Source of the DNA: Rhodococcus qingshengii
GTDB lineage: Bacteria > Actinomycetota > Actinomycetes > Mycobacteriales > Mycobacteriaceae
Direction of reading: 5' to 3'
DNA: 64,000 nt
Assembly: GCF_021025955.1 (NCBI RefSeq)
Contig: NZ_JAJNCL010000015.1
Coordinates: 1 to 64,000, forward strand
Within the stretch, counting starts at the first letter, position 1; each line of letters starts with the position of its first letter. A program made the position numbers and the translations under genes. The notes beneath the pieces are model-generated. The model made no database searches. It was not told the origin of the DNA and was given only the letters and a program-made list of their open reading frames with translations. This document shows, in pieces, positions 1-7,094 of this stretch.

Positions 1-59
1 TCATGACCGATGATCAGGTCGCGGAGATGGCAGCAGGGATCCTCGCAGCCCTCGGATGA
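1..59 (+). CDS. 3' end of an unidentified gene (partial)
   Basis: From base 3 one frame stays open to a TGA at 57-59 and encodes a tail ending in AAGILAALG. Helix-like, alanine-rich tails of this kind are common at the C-termini of aminotransferases and dehydrogenases, but 18 residues do not identify a family. The stop lies 2 bp before the convergent gene that ends at 62. The rest of the gene lies to the left of the window. Confidence 0.4.
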   Translation, partial: MTDDQVAEMAAGILAALG

Positions 60-61
60 GT

Positions 62-328
62 TCAGTTGCGGCGCCGGAAGAGTTTCTCGATTCGGCGCCG
101 CACTGCGTTGGGTGCAGGTTCGAGTTCCAGAACCTCTTGCTCCGACTGCTTGGCGTAGGCCTGGGTGTACCGCTCGTGCAATACCGAGCGAATCTCGTCC
201 GGAGAGTAGGCCCGACGCTGGCGTTCGCCGCGCGCAACGAGGACCCCGGTGGCGGCAATGCCCATGGCACCAGCGAGGCCGACCAGTTTCCAAACGTGCG
301 AGGCCAGCAGAGGAGTAGGGAGTTTCAT
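62..328 (-). CDS. Small single-pass membrane protein, unknown function
   Basis: This 88-residue protein has one hydrophobic segment at about residues 12-30, followed by a charged helical tail with basic ends (RERR-like after the membrane segment, RRRIEKLFRRRN at the C-terminus). No catalytic motif is visible and I do not recognise the family. The start codon is 17 bp from the divergent start at 346. A TAGCGT hexamer ends 6 nt before the ATG, so the mRNA is probably leaderless, which supports this start. Function is unknown. Confidence 0.6.
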   Translation of the reverse strand: MKLPTPLLASHVWKLVGLAGAMGIAATGVLVARGERQRRAYSPDEIRSVLHERYTQAYAKQSEQEVLELEPAPNAVRRRIEKLFRRRN

Positions 329-345
329 CCCTCTACGCTAGAGGC
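329..345. promoter_or_regulatory. Symmetric bidirectional leaderless promoter
   Basis: The whole 17-bp gap between two divergent start codons contains the dyad CCTCTA-CGC-TAGAGG (330-344). Its core TACGCTA (334-340) reads as TACGCT on the plus strand and TAGCGT on the minus strand. Both fit the TAnnnT -10 consensus and both end exactly 6 nt before their ATG. There is no room for a Shine-Dalgarno leader on either side. Confidence 0.6.
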
Positions 346-1044
346 ATGGACCGACGATTGCTTTCGCAGGTGAGTCTCGACGAGGCCGCCGCGGCGACCC
401 GTACGGGTGACATCTGGATCTTCCGCGGAGAGTCGACCGCCGACCGGGCCATCCAGACGCTGACCAACAGCCCGGTCAATCACGTGGGAATGTCGGTGGT
501 GATCGACGACCTGCCGCCGCTGATGTGGCATGCGGAACTCGGTCACTCGCTGCAGGACATGTGGACTGGACGCTTCCAGCGTGGTGTCCAACTGCACGAT
601 CTGAGGTCGGCGGTTCAGGTGTGGGGCGCCAAGTACGGGCAGCGCGGATGGTTGCGCCAGCTCGACCACGAGATCACCCGTGAGCAGGAAGACGCTCTGC
701 TCAAGACGATCGCGCGACTGGACGGCACGCCGTTCCCGTCGACGGCCAAGCTTGCCTCACGCTGGTTCGGAGGCCGGATCCCGAAGCTGCGCAGGAAGTC
801 CGACGTGTCCGCAGTGGCCGTCGAGAGCGCCTACTGCGCCGAAGTGGTTGCCAAAACCTATGAGGCGATGGGTCTGCTTGTCGGTAATCGTCGGATCAAC
901 TGGTTCGATCCGGGCAAGTTCTGGAGCGGCGATCAACTGCCGCTTGCACCCGGAGTTGCCCTCGGCGAAGAGATCTCGGTGTCGCTCAGCGCACGCGATC
1001 TCGAAGCCGGACGTAATCCGGCCGGGTACTCACAGGGTTCGTGA
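346..1044 (+). CDS. Permuted papain-like (YiiX/NlpC-P60-related) cysteine hydrolase
   Basis: This 232-residue protein has the layout of circularly permuted papain-fold enzymes: an early His in the motif NHVGM (His46) and a late nucleophile Cys in SAYCAEVV (Cys164). In related YiiX/LRAT-like families this arrangement catalyses amide or ester hydrolysis or acyl transfer; the substrate here is unknown. No signal peptide or membrane segment is seen, so it is probably cytosolic. It is transcribed from the shared divergent promoter at 329-345 and appears leaderless. The family assignment rests on motif order and spacing rather than on close homology. Confidence 0.6.
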   Translation: MDRRLLSQVSLDEAAAATRTGDIWIFRGESTADRAIQTLTNSPVNHVGMSVVIDDLPPLMWHAELGHSLQDMWTGRFQRGVQLHDLRSAVQVWGAKYGQRGWLRQLDHEITREQEDALLKTIARLDGTPFPSTAKLASRWFGGRIPKLRRKSDVSAVAVESAYCAEVVAKTYEAMGLLVGNRRINWFDPGKFWSGDQLPLAPGVALGEEISVSLSARDLEAGRNPAGYSQGS

Positions 1045-1710
1045 CGGCTCCGCAACTACGCGGCCGCCGACTTCGAGCCACCCTTCGGGGGAGAAGGTGG
1101 TGTGAAGCACCGATCCGCGTCCCTGGGTGATGAGCAATGATTTCCTCAGTCGGTCCGTGATGCGCAAAGCTGCCGATCCGGTTGCCTCGTCCTCGGCGAT
1201 CCCCATCACCGGTGCGAACATGCGTGCGCGGATCGCAGCTTCGAGCTTGTCCTGCCATGCCCACAGATACGAATGATCCGCCTCGTAGTCGGAAGGATCG
1301 GCGTCGATGACATCGTCGACCGTGTCCATCGGGTAGATCGCGAATTCCGGTGCCCATTCGGCACGCGCGCGTACCCACGTGAGAGCCCCGGATTGGCGGA
1401 CGTCGACCCTGCCGGCTGGAACGTCGAGGGAGGTGACGCGGCGGCCCTGCTCGCTCAGCCACCATGTCGCACCGACGGTGGGGTGCCCGGCGAAGGGGAG
1501 TTCTGCTGCCGGAGTGAAGATCTGAGCCCGGGCACGCGAGGCGCCGCCTTCCGGAACGTCGATGAAAATGGTCTCGCTGTAGTCGAGTTCCTTCGCGACG
1601 GCCTGTCGATCCGATTCTGCAACCGTGGATGCGTCGACGATTCCCAGCGGATTCCCGTGCTTGCCGTTCTCGTCCGTGAAGACCCGGACCACACTCACCT
1701 CGATACCCAT
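1030..1710 (-). CDS. PhzF-family isomerase-like protein
   Basis: The start (VSVVRVFTDENGKHGNPLG) and the later segment LPFAGHPTVGATW are hallmarks of the PhzF/DAP-epimerase fold. The C-terminal half keeps EDEATGSAA, the second conserved PhzF block. At 226 residues it is shorter than classic PhzF proteins (about 280) but matches the short mycobacterial version (Rv2716 type). Members are putative isomerases and the substrate is unknown. It converges on the papain-like gene and overlaps its 3' end by 15 bp. TAGGGT ends 6 nt before the ATG, indicating a leaderless mRNA. Confidence 0.8.
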   Translation of the reverse strand: MGIEVSVVRVFTDENGKHGNPLGIVDASTVAESDRQAVAKELDYSETIFIDVPEGGASRARAQIFTPAAELPFAGHPTVGATWWLSEQGRRVTSLDVPAGRVDVRQSGALTWVRARAEWAPEFAIYPMDTVDDVIDADPSDYEADHSYLWAWQDKLEAAIRARMFAPVMGIAEDEATGSAALRITDRLRKSLLITQGRGSVLHTTFSPEGWLEVGGRVVAEPSRTL

Positions 1711-1716
1711 CGGTCC

Positions 1717-1722
1717 ACCCTA
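1717..1722 (-). promoter_or_regulatory. -10 element TAGGGT of leaderless PhzF-like gene
   Basis: TAGGGT on the minus strand is followed by 6 nt and then the ATG at 1710. This is the TAnnnT-N6-start spacing typical of leaderless actinobacterial mRNAs. Confidence 0.5.
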
Positions 1723-1732
1723 GCGCGCGAAA

Positions 1733-1763
1733 AGCCCTCCCCACCGTCATGGTGGGGAGGGCT
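1733..1763 (-). terminator. Rho-independent terminator of ahpCD
   Basis: A 13-bp perfect stem (AGCCCTCCCCACC at 1733-1745, GGTGGGGAGGGCT at 1751-1763) has a 5-nt loop. On the minus strand it is followed by a short T run (GGGCTTTTCG), which suits termination downstream of ahpD. The plus strand has no T run. Confidence 0.75.
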
Positions 1764-1789
1764 CGTCGAACTGCAGTCAGGTACGAGGA

Positions 1790-2329
1790 TCAGACCTGTG
1801 CGGCAGAAAGGATTTCGTTGGCTTCGACAGCCTGTGCGACGCCCGCGACGATGGAACCGGCGCGGATCGCTTCGAAGATGACCTCGCGGTCGACACCTTC
1901 CTGGCGGAGGGTGTTCTCGTGAGCTTCGAGGCAGTGGTTGCAGCCGTTGATCGCGGACACTGCAAGCGACCACAATTCGAAGTCGGCCTTGTCGACACCC
2001 GGGTTGCCGATGATGTTCATCCGCAGGCCGGCACGAAGATCGTCGTACTTACCGTCGAGGTAGCCCTTGGTGCGGTAGAAGACGTTGTTCATGCCCATGA
2101 TCGAAGCTGCGCCGAGAGCGGCGTTGTACGCCTCTGCCGACAGGTTGTCGGCAGCCTCGGATGCAATCTCCTTGAGCGTGGACGCAGACTTGGTGGCTGC
2201 GGCCGTTGCGAGGAGTGTTCCCCACAACTGCTGCTCGTTCAGGACCGTCGTACGCGCAATGGAACTCAGGTTGAGCTTGAGGTCCTTCGCGTACTCGGGA
2301 AGAGAGTTCTTGAGGTTCTCGACGCTCAT
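1790..2329 (-). CDS. ahpD: Alkyl hydroperoxide reductase AhpD
   Basis: AhpD is the thiol disulfide carrier that reduces AhpC in actinobacteria and also has weak peroxidase activity. The 179-residue protein keeps the full active-site set with the mycobacterial numbering: Glu118, Cys130, His132, Cys133 and His137 in GCNHCLEAH. The ATG at 2329 is chosen because it gives the family length (Mtb AhpD is 177 residues); upstream in-frame starts would run into ahpC. The gene begins 2 bp after the ahpC stop, so the two are one operon and probably translationally coupled. A terminator follows at 1733-1763. Confidence 0.95.
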   Translation of the reverse strand: MSVENLKNSLPEYAKDLKLNLSSIARTTVLNEQQLWGTLLATAAATKSASTLKEIASEAADNLSAEAYNAALGAASIMGMNNVFYRTKGYLDGKYDDLRAGLRMNIIGNPGVDKADFELWSLAVSAINGCNHCLEAHENTLRQEGVDREVIFEAIRAGSIVAGVAQAVEANEILSAAQV

Positions 2330-2331
2330 AC

Positions 2332-2919
2332 TCAGACGCTCGCAGTCAGGAGCTCGCCGGCGTTGATGGTCGGGTCGCCCTTCTTCCAGTTGCATGCGCA
2401 CAGCTCGTCGCTCTGGAGAGCGTCGAGGACGCGGAGAACCTCGTCGACGTTACGGCCGACGGAACCGGCTGTGACGGAGACGAACTGGATCTCGTTGTTG
2501 GGGTCGACGATGAACGTCGCGCGGTCTGCAACGCCGTCGGCGTTGAGGACGCCGGTGGCCTCGGCAAGCTCGCGCTTGAGGTCCGAGAGCATCGGGAAGG
2601 GGAGGGTCTTGAGCTCCTCGTGCTGTGCGCGCCACTGGAAGTGCACGAACTCGTTGTCGACGGAAGCGCCGAGAACCTGAGCGTCACGGTCTGCGAACTC
2701 TTCGTTGAGCTTGCCGAATGCAGCAATCTCGGTGGGGCACACGAAGGTGAAGTCCTTGGGCCAGAAGAAGACGACGCGCCACTTGCCTGCGTAGTCGTCA
2801 CTGGTGACGGTGGTGAAGTAGTCATCGGGCTGCTGGGCATCGACCTTGGACAGGTCGCCGCCGATGACAGCCGTCAGGTTGTAAGCGGGGAACTGGTCGC
2901 CGATTGTGAGCAGAGCCAT
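2332..2919 (-). CDS. ahpC: Alkyl hydroperoxide reductase AhpC (2-Cys peroxiredoxin)
   Basis: AhpC reduces H2O2, organic peroxides and peroxynitrite. The 195-residue protein has the peroxidatic Cys61 in FTFVCPTEI and the two C-terminal cysteines of actinobacterial AhpC, Cys174 and Cys176 (ELCACNW). Its partner AhpD lies directly downstream. It is divergent from oxyR across about 230 bp, the classic arrangement for peroxide-induced control. The ATG at 2919 gives the exact family length and has a GGAG-type ribosome site about 12 nt upstream; longer in-frame extensions lack family sequence. Confidence 0.97.
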   Translation of the reverse strand: MALLTIGDQFPAYNLTAVIGGDLSKVDAQQPDDYFTTVTSDDYAGKWRVVFFWPKDFTFVCPTEIAAFGKLNEEFADRDAQVLGASVDNEFVHFQWRAQHEELKTLPFPMLSDLKRELAEATGVLNADGVADRATFIVDPNNEIQFVSVTAGSVGRNVDEVLRVLDALQSDELCACNWKKGDPTINAGELLTASV

Positions 2920-3135
2920 GTGTCTCATTCTCCTACGTGTCTCGTGAACAGGAATTTCTTGCGCACACGATCCGGCTGTTCGGACTGTGACGGCCGAACG
3001 CGCTGGATCGAGAGGGTTTGTCACCGTCAGCTGGTCGGACGGTTTCGACTGGAGTGTCGAGGTTGTGACCGGCGCTTTTTGGTATGAGTCCATTCTGCAT
3101 CAAACTGTTCAAAAGGTAAAGGTGATGGGTGGCAC

Positions 3136-3168
3136 TACACTGATAGGCATGTCTGATCAGACTTATCA
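3136..3168 (+). promoter_or_regulatory. oxyR promoter and palindromic operator candidate
   Basis: TACACT (3136-3141) ends 7 nt before the oxyR ATG at 3149, a plausible -10 for a leaderless mRNA. The perfect 12-bp palindrome GTCTGATCAGAC (3151-3162) covers the first codons and is flanked by TGATA and TATCA. It may be an OxyR autoregulatory site. The ahpC promoter lies in the same 2920-3148 gap, but I could not fix its -10. Confidence 0.4.
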
Positions 3169-4069
3169 ACCTTCCTTGTCACAGCTGCGTGCCTTTGTGT
3201 CGGTGGCCGAGTATCGGCACTTCGGTACTGCCGCAGCACGTTCCGGTGTGAGCCAACCCACACTGTCGCAGGCGCTGGCGGCTCTCGAGGCGGGCCTGGG
3301 GGTCAAACTGATCGAACGTAGTACGCGGCGCGTGCTCGTGACTGCGGACGGACAGCGCCTACTCGGTCAGGCCAAGCAGATCCTCGAGGCTGCCGACGGT
3401 TTCGTTGCGAGCGCGGCCGGCTCCGGCGACTCTCTGACCGGACCGCTACGCATCGGGCTGATCCCGACCGTTGCGCCATACATCCTTCCGGGGTTGTTGC
3501 CGGAGCTGCGCGAGAAGCTGCCGTCGTTGGCACCACAAATAGTCGAGGATCAAACGGCGCGCCTGCTCGATGCGCTGCGATCGGGAGCGCTCGACGTCGC
3601 GGTGTTGGCGCTTCCTGCCGGAACGCCTGGCCTGGTGGAAGTTCCTGTGTACGAAGAGGATTTTGTCATGGTCGTGCCGAACGATCATTCCTTGGCCGGA
3701 CGTCTCGATCTCACAGCGGACGTGCTCGACGCACTGCCGTTGCTCTTGCTCGACGACGGCCACTGCCTGCGCGACCAGACGTTGGATCTGTGCCGTTCCG
3801 TAGACGCTCATCCGCTTGCCGGCGACACGCGGGCGACCTCCCTCGCAACGGTCGTGCAGTGTGTGGCCGGGGGACTCGGGGTGACTTTGGTCCCGGAATC
3901 GGCTGTTGCCGTGGAGGTTCGACGCGGGGATTTGTCGACGGCGCGTTTCGCGTCGCCGGCTCCAGGTCGCACGATCGGCGTCGTGTTCCGCTCTTCGAGT
4001 GGCCGAGCAGAAGGATTCCGTCAGCTGGCCGAGCTGGTCCGTTCGGTCAGCCCGACAGTTCCTCGATGA
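3149..4069 (+). CDS. oxyR: Hydrogen-peroxide sensor OxyR (LysR family)
   Basis: This 306-residue LysR-type regulator has an N-terminal winged HTH (about residues 8-67, with the segment SQPTLSQALAALE) and a C-terminal redox effector domain. The peroxide-sensing pair is present: Cys206 in DDGHCLRDQ and Cys215 in TLDLC, nine residues apart as in E. coli OxyR (Cys199/Cys208). It is divergent from ahpC-ahpD, its expected target operon. The ATG at 3149 is supported by a leaderless -10 (TACACT) and by family length. M. tuberculosis oxyR is inactivated; this copy looks intact. Confidence 0.93.
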   Translation: MSDQTYQPSLSQLRAFVSVAEYRHFGTAAARSGVSQPTLSQALAALEAGLGVKLIERSTRRVLVTADGQRLLGQAKQILEAADGFVASAAGSGDSLTGPLRIGLIPTVAPYILPGLLPELREKLPSLAPQIVEDQTARLLDALRSGALDVAVLALPAGTPGLVEVPVYEEDFVMVVPNDHSLAGRLDLTADVLDALPLLLLDDGHCLRDQTLDLCRSVDAHPLAGDTRATSLATVVQCVAGGLGVTLVPESAVAVEVRRGDLSTARFASPAPGRTIGVVFRSSSGRAEGFRQLAELVRSVSPTVPR

Positions 4070-4097
4070 CGTAACTCGCTCGACTTCGACGTGAAAG

Positions 4098-5498
4098 CTA
4101 GTCGAGAGAGCCTTCTTTCACGGCAATGACGGCTCCGGGATTGAGAATTCCCAGCGGGTCGAGCGCATCCTTGACCTTGCGATTGAGGGCCATGACGTCT
4201 TCACCCAACTGCGACGGCAGCCAGTCGCGCTTGAGTCGACCGACCCCGTGTTCGCCGGTGATCGTGCCGCCGAGCGCGATGGCGAGATCCATCACCCGTC
4301 CGAAGGCGATCTGTGCGCGTTCGGTCATGTCCGGGTCTGCGGGGTCGAAAACGATGAGCGGGTGTGTGTTTCCGTCGCCGGCGTGCGCCACCGTGCAGAT
4401 CAGGACGTCGAGGTCGTCGGCGATGGCTTCGACCCCGGTTACCAGCTGGGGGAGTGCGCGCATGGGAACACCCACGTCTTCGAGAAGTAGACTTCCCATC
4501 GCGAGCACGGCGGGGAAAACCGCCCGCCGTGCTGCCGCAAAAGCGTCACCTTCGGCCTGGTCGTCGGTGGCGAATACCTCGGTGGCTCCGTTGTTTTCGC
4601 ATGCCTGAACAATCGTCTCGATTTCCAGTACGCCTGCCGCGCCGGGTGCGTCGGACTGCGCGAGCAGCAGTGCATGAGCCTTGCGGTTCAGACCCATGCG
4701 TACCGAATCCTCGACGGCGTTGATACTGGCGTGATCCATGAACTCGAGCATCGCCGGACGCATGTTGCTGGTGATCGCCAAGACTGCGTCGGCAGCTTCT
4801 TGTACCGAGTCGAACGAGGCCACGACGGTTGATGCGGGCGGCTGCGCCGGAATCAAACGCAACGTGATTTCGGTGATGATGCCGAGAGTGCCCTCGCTGC
4901 CCACGAACAGTTTGGTGAGTGAGAGTCCGGCGACGTCCTTGAGAAGGGGACCTCCGAGGCTGACAGCTGTCCCGTCTGCCAGCACGACCCGCAGTCCGAG
5001 AACGTAGTCGGTGGTAACTCCGTACTTGACGCAGCAGAGTCCGCCAGCATTGGTAGCTGCATTGCCGCCGATGGAACAGATCTCGAAGGACGAAGGGTCA
5101 GGTGGGTACCAGAGTCCGTGTTCTGCGGCGGCTTTCTTGACCTCGGCATTCATCAAGCCGGGCTGAGTAACCGCTACCCGGGCGACCGGGTCGATCGTGA
5201 TCTTTCGCATTCGCTCGGTGCTGACCACGATGCAACCGTCGACGGCGCTGGATCCACCGGACAGGCCCGAGCCGGCACCTCTGGGCACCACCGGCACGCG
5301 GTGGGCGGTTGCCCATCGCATCACTGCCTGGATGTCTTCGGTGCACGTTGCGCGAACCACGGCAGCGGGGTTGCCTGCGGTCGGGTCGGCGGCCCAGTCC
5401 TGGCGGTAGCGCGCGGTCAGGTCCGGGTCCACGAGGACAGCTCCCTCTGGGAGCGTCGCTACCAATTCATCGAGGGCTGAAGAACTCGCGGGCGTCAT
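4098..5498 (-). CDS. FAD-linked 2-hydroxyacid dehydrogenase (GlcD/D-lactate dehydrogenase type)
   Basis: This 466-residue protein has an N-terminal FAD-binding PCMH domain (about residues 35-210), including VVPRGAGSGLSGG and ICSIGGNAATNAGG. The C-terminal FAD-oxidase domain ends with GTITGEHGVGRLKRDWL, which carries the conserved His of the GlcD/DLD family. Such enzymes oxidise glycolate, D-lactate or related 2-hydroxyacids to the keto acid. The substrate cannot be told from sequence, and no GlcE/GlcF-type partner gene is adjacent. It converges on oxyR with a 28-bp gap. Confidence 0.85.
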   Translation of the reverse strand: MTPASSSALDELVATLPEGAVLVDPDLTARYRQDWAADPTAGNPAAVVRATCTEDIQAVMRWATAHRVPVVPRGAGSGLSGGSSAVDGCIVVSTERMRKITIDPVARVAVTQPGLMNAEVKKAAAEHGLWYPPDPSSFEICSIGGNAATNAGGLCCVKYGVTTDYVLGLRVVLADGTAVSLGGPLLKDVAGLSLTKLFVGSEGTLGIITEITLRLIPAQPPASTVVASFDSVQEAADAVLAITSNMRPAMLEFMDHASINAVEDSVRMGLNRKAHALLLAQSDAPGAAGVLEIETIVQACENNGATEVFATDDQAEGDAFAAARRAVFPAVLAMGSLLLEDVGVPMRALPQLVTGVEAIADDLDVLICTVAHAGDGNTHPLIVFDPADPDMTERAQIAFGRVMDLAIALGGTITGEHGVGRLKRDWLPSQLGEDVMALNRKVKDALDPLGILNPGAVIAVKEGSLD

Positions 5499-5728
5499 AC
5501 TCTCATCATGCTCGACGGAGTTCGACGATGCGTCAATTTGCGGACCGCAGCCCGACGATGTCGCGCATGATCAGTTCAGCGTTGTCCGGCAGTGATCTTC
5601 CGAGTTGCCGGCCTCGATGCAGTTGGTCCAATCGATCTGACCTTGCACCCAAGGAGGCGGGGTTCGGACGCTCGTAGTCGCACTGGTGTCGGGACGAGTA
5701 GTGCCCGCAGGGAAAAGCTACTGAATCC

Positions 5729-6577
5729 CTAGCGGCCCTTCTGCTTTCCGGAGAACCGGCCACCCGAACTCTTGGTCCCACCGGACTTCCCGCTACCCGA
5801 TTTGCCGCCTGCCTTGGCCTTGCCGGAACCGGCGTTGCGTCCGGATATGTTCTTTGCGGTGCCGGCGCCCTTAGCTTTCTGACCGTTCTTGGCAGCTTCT
5901 GCGCGTCGCTCGCGGGCCGCGATCTTGGCCTTGACGGAGCCCTTGATCTTCTCCGCCGGCTCACCGTTTCGGCCGCGGGAACTCTGTGCCGTGCGGCCCC
6001 GCACGATGCCGATCAGTTCCTCGACCAGATCTGTGGTCTTGGACTCCATCCACGCCAAAGCCACGGGAGCCTCGGGAGCACCGTCCACCGGACGGAAGGT
6101 CAGGTCCTTGCGATGGTGGAACCGCGCCAGCGAATGGGGTACGACGACAACTCCGACGCCGGCGGCTACCAATTCGATGGCATCGGCGATGGTCGAGGGT
6201 CGCTCGGCGGCGGCCTTGCCTGGACGTGTCGGCCAGTCGAGTCTGTCGTCGAGCGGATCGAGCACTATCTCGTCGGCCAAGTCGTCAACGGAGATCTGAT
6301 CGACAGTGGTGAACACGTGATCTTTCGGTACCACCACTACCGGGGTTTCCGCATACAGCGAGATAGCGCTGATACCGGTCCGGTCGATCGGCAGGCGAAC
6401 CAAACCTGCATCTGCTTCACCTGCGCGAAGTGCAGCTTCGAGTTCGAGAACCGGGAACTGAACGAGTTCCAGACGCACCTCGGGAAGCCGCTCGTGCCAC
6501 ACCCGGACCCACTTTGTGGGCGTCACCCCCGGGGCGTACGCGAGTCGAAAAATTGCCTGACTATCCGCGTCTGTCAC
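5729..6577 (-). CDS. LysR effector-domain protein lacking the HTH, with a basic low-complexity tail
   Basis: Residues about 1-195 resemble the periplasmic-binding-like effector domain of LysR regulators (for example GEADAGLVRLP and AAGVGVVVVPHSLA), but no winged HTH precedes it. The last 80 or so residues form a Lys/Gly/Ser/Ala-rich tail (KAKAGGKSGSGKSGG-like). The protein starts at GTG 6577 with TAGCCT exactly 6 nt upstream, so the short N-terminus looks genuine rather than truncated. It is divergent from the DUF5997 gene at 6634 with 56 bp between starts. One guess is that the basic tail provides nucleic-acid contact. The function is unknown. Confidence 0.75.
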   Translation of the reverse strand: MTDADSQAIFRLAYAPGVTPTKWVRVWHERLPEVRLELVQFPVLELEAALRAGEADAGLVRLPIDRTGISAISLYAETPVVVVPKDHVFTTVDQISVDDLADEIVLDPLDDRLDWPTRPGKAAAERPSTIADAIELVAAGVGVVVVPHSLARFHHRKDLTFRPVDGAPEAPVALAWMESKTTDLVEELIGIVRGRTAQSSRGRNGEPAEKIKGSVKAKIAARERRAEAAKNGQKAKGAGTAKNISGRNAGSGKAKAGGKSGSGKSGGTKSSGGRFSGKQKGR

Positions 6578-6583
6578 CAGGCA

Positions 6584-6627
6584 AGGCTACCGCCTTGGTA
6601 AAAGCACCCGTATCGGCTGGTTACTCT
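6584..6627. promoter_or_regulatory. Back-to-back leaderless promoters of the LysR-like/DUF5997 pair
   Basis: On the minus strand TAGCCT (6584-6589) ends 6 nt before GTG 6577. On the plus strand TACTCT (6622-6627) ends 6 nt before ATG 6634. Both fit TAnnnT-N6-start. The -10 elements are 32 bp apart, so the two -35 regions overlap and the pair is likely co-regulated or mutually exclusive. Confidence 0.55.
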
Positions 6628-6633
6628 TGTTGC

Positions 6634-7041
6634 ATGACGTCGAACAAAACTCCCCAGACGATGAAGCCGACGACGGCTGCCAAGAAGCTGGGTGTGTACC
6701 TGGAAGCAACACCTGCGCAGTTCCAGGAAGGCGACGTGACTCGTGACGAGCTGACCGCTCTGCAGACCGATCCGCCGGAGTGGCTGCTCGAGCTGCGACG
6801 CACCGGACCGCACCCGCGCCCGGTCATCGCCGCCAAGCTGGGCATTTCGATCGCCGGCCTCGCTCGCGGTGGCGTCGAAGAAGCACTCACCACGGATCAG
6901 ATCGCCGCACTCCTCGAAGAGAAGCCCGAATGGCTCGAGAAGGAACGCGCTGTTCAGGCCGACGTGCGGGCCGAGAACGTTCGTATCAAGGAAAAGCGCG
7001 CTGCGCGTCGTAACCAGCCGCGGAAGGCTCGAAGGGGCTGA
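6634..7041 (+). CDS. DUF5997 family protein
   Basis: This 135-residue basic protein matches the actinobacterial DUF5997 pattern as I remember it: TTAAKKLGVYLEATP at the N-terminus, a central PEWLLELRRTGPHPRPVIAAKLG block, and a strongly basic end (EKRAARRNQPRKARRG). The central part looks like a small helical bundle and the basic tail suggests nucleic-acid or ribosome contact, but no function is established. The ATG at 6634 has a TACTCT -10 exactly 6 nt upstream (leaderless). It pairs divergently with the LysR-like gene and is followed by a 20-bp hairpin terminator. Confidence 0.75.
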   Translation: MTSNKTPQTMKPTTAAKKLGVYLEATPAQFQEGDVTRDELTALQTDPPEWLLELRRTGPHPRPVIAAKLGISIAGLARGGVEEALTTDQIAALLEEKPEWLEKERAVQADVRAENVRIKEKRAARRNQPRKARRG

Positions 7042-7046
7042 CGCGA

Positions 7047-7092
7047 CCTGTGCGCCTTTCTGGTAGCGCCGACTACCAGAAAGGCGCACAGG
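7047..7092. terminator. Bidirectional hairpin terminator, 20-bp perfect stem
   Basis: Arms at 7047-7066 and 7073-7092 are perfectly complementary over 20 bp with a 6-nt loop (CGCCGA). They fill the gap between the convergent DUF5997 and helicase genes. The stem contains TTTCT/AGAAA internally, but there is no clean T tract after it. Confidence 0.7.
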
Positions 7093-7094
7093 CG

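Noticed and set aside
4079-4106. CTCGACT/AGTCGAG inverted repeat between oxyR and the GlcD-type gene as a terminator
   Set aside because: Only 7 bp of stem with a 14-nt loop and no T tract; too weak to call.
5533-5658. Possible remnant of a gene in the gap between the LysR-like gene and the GlcD-type gene (minus-strand segment ending IMRDIVGLRSAN)
   Set aside because: The segment looks protein-like, but I cannot place it in a family. It has no start or ribosome site and is only about 40 codons, so I did not list it.
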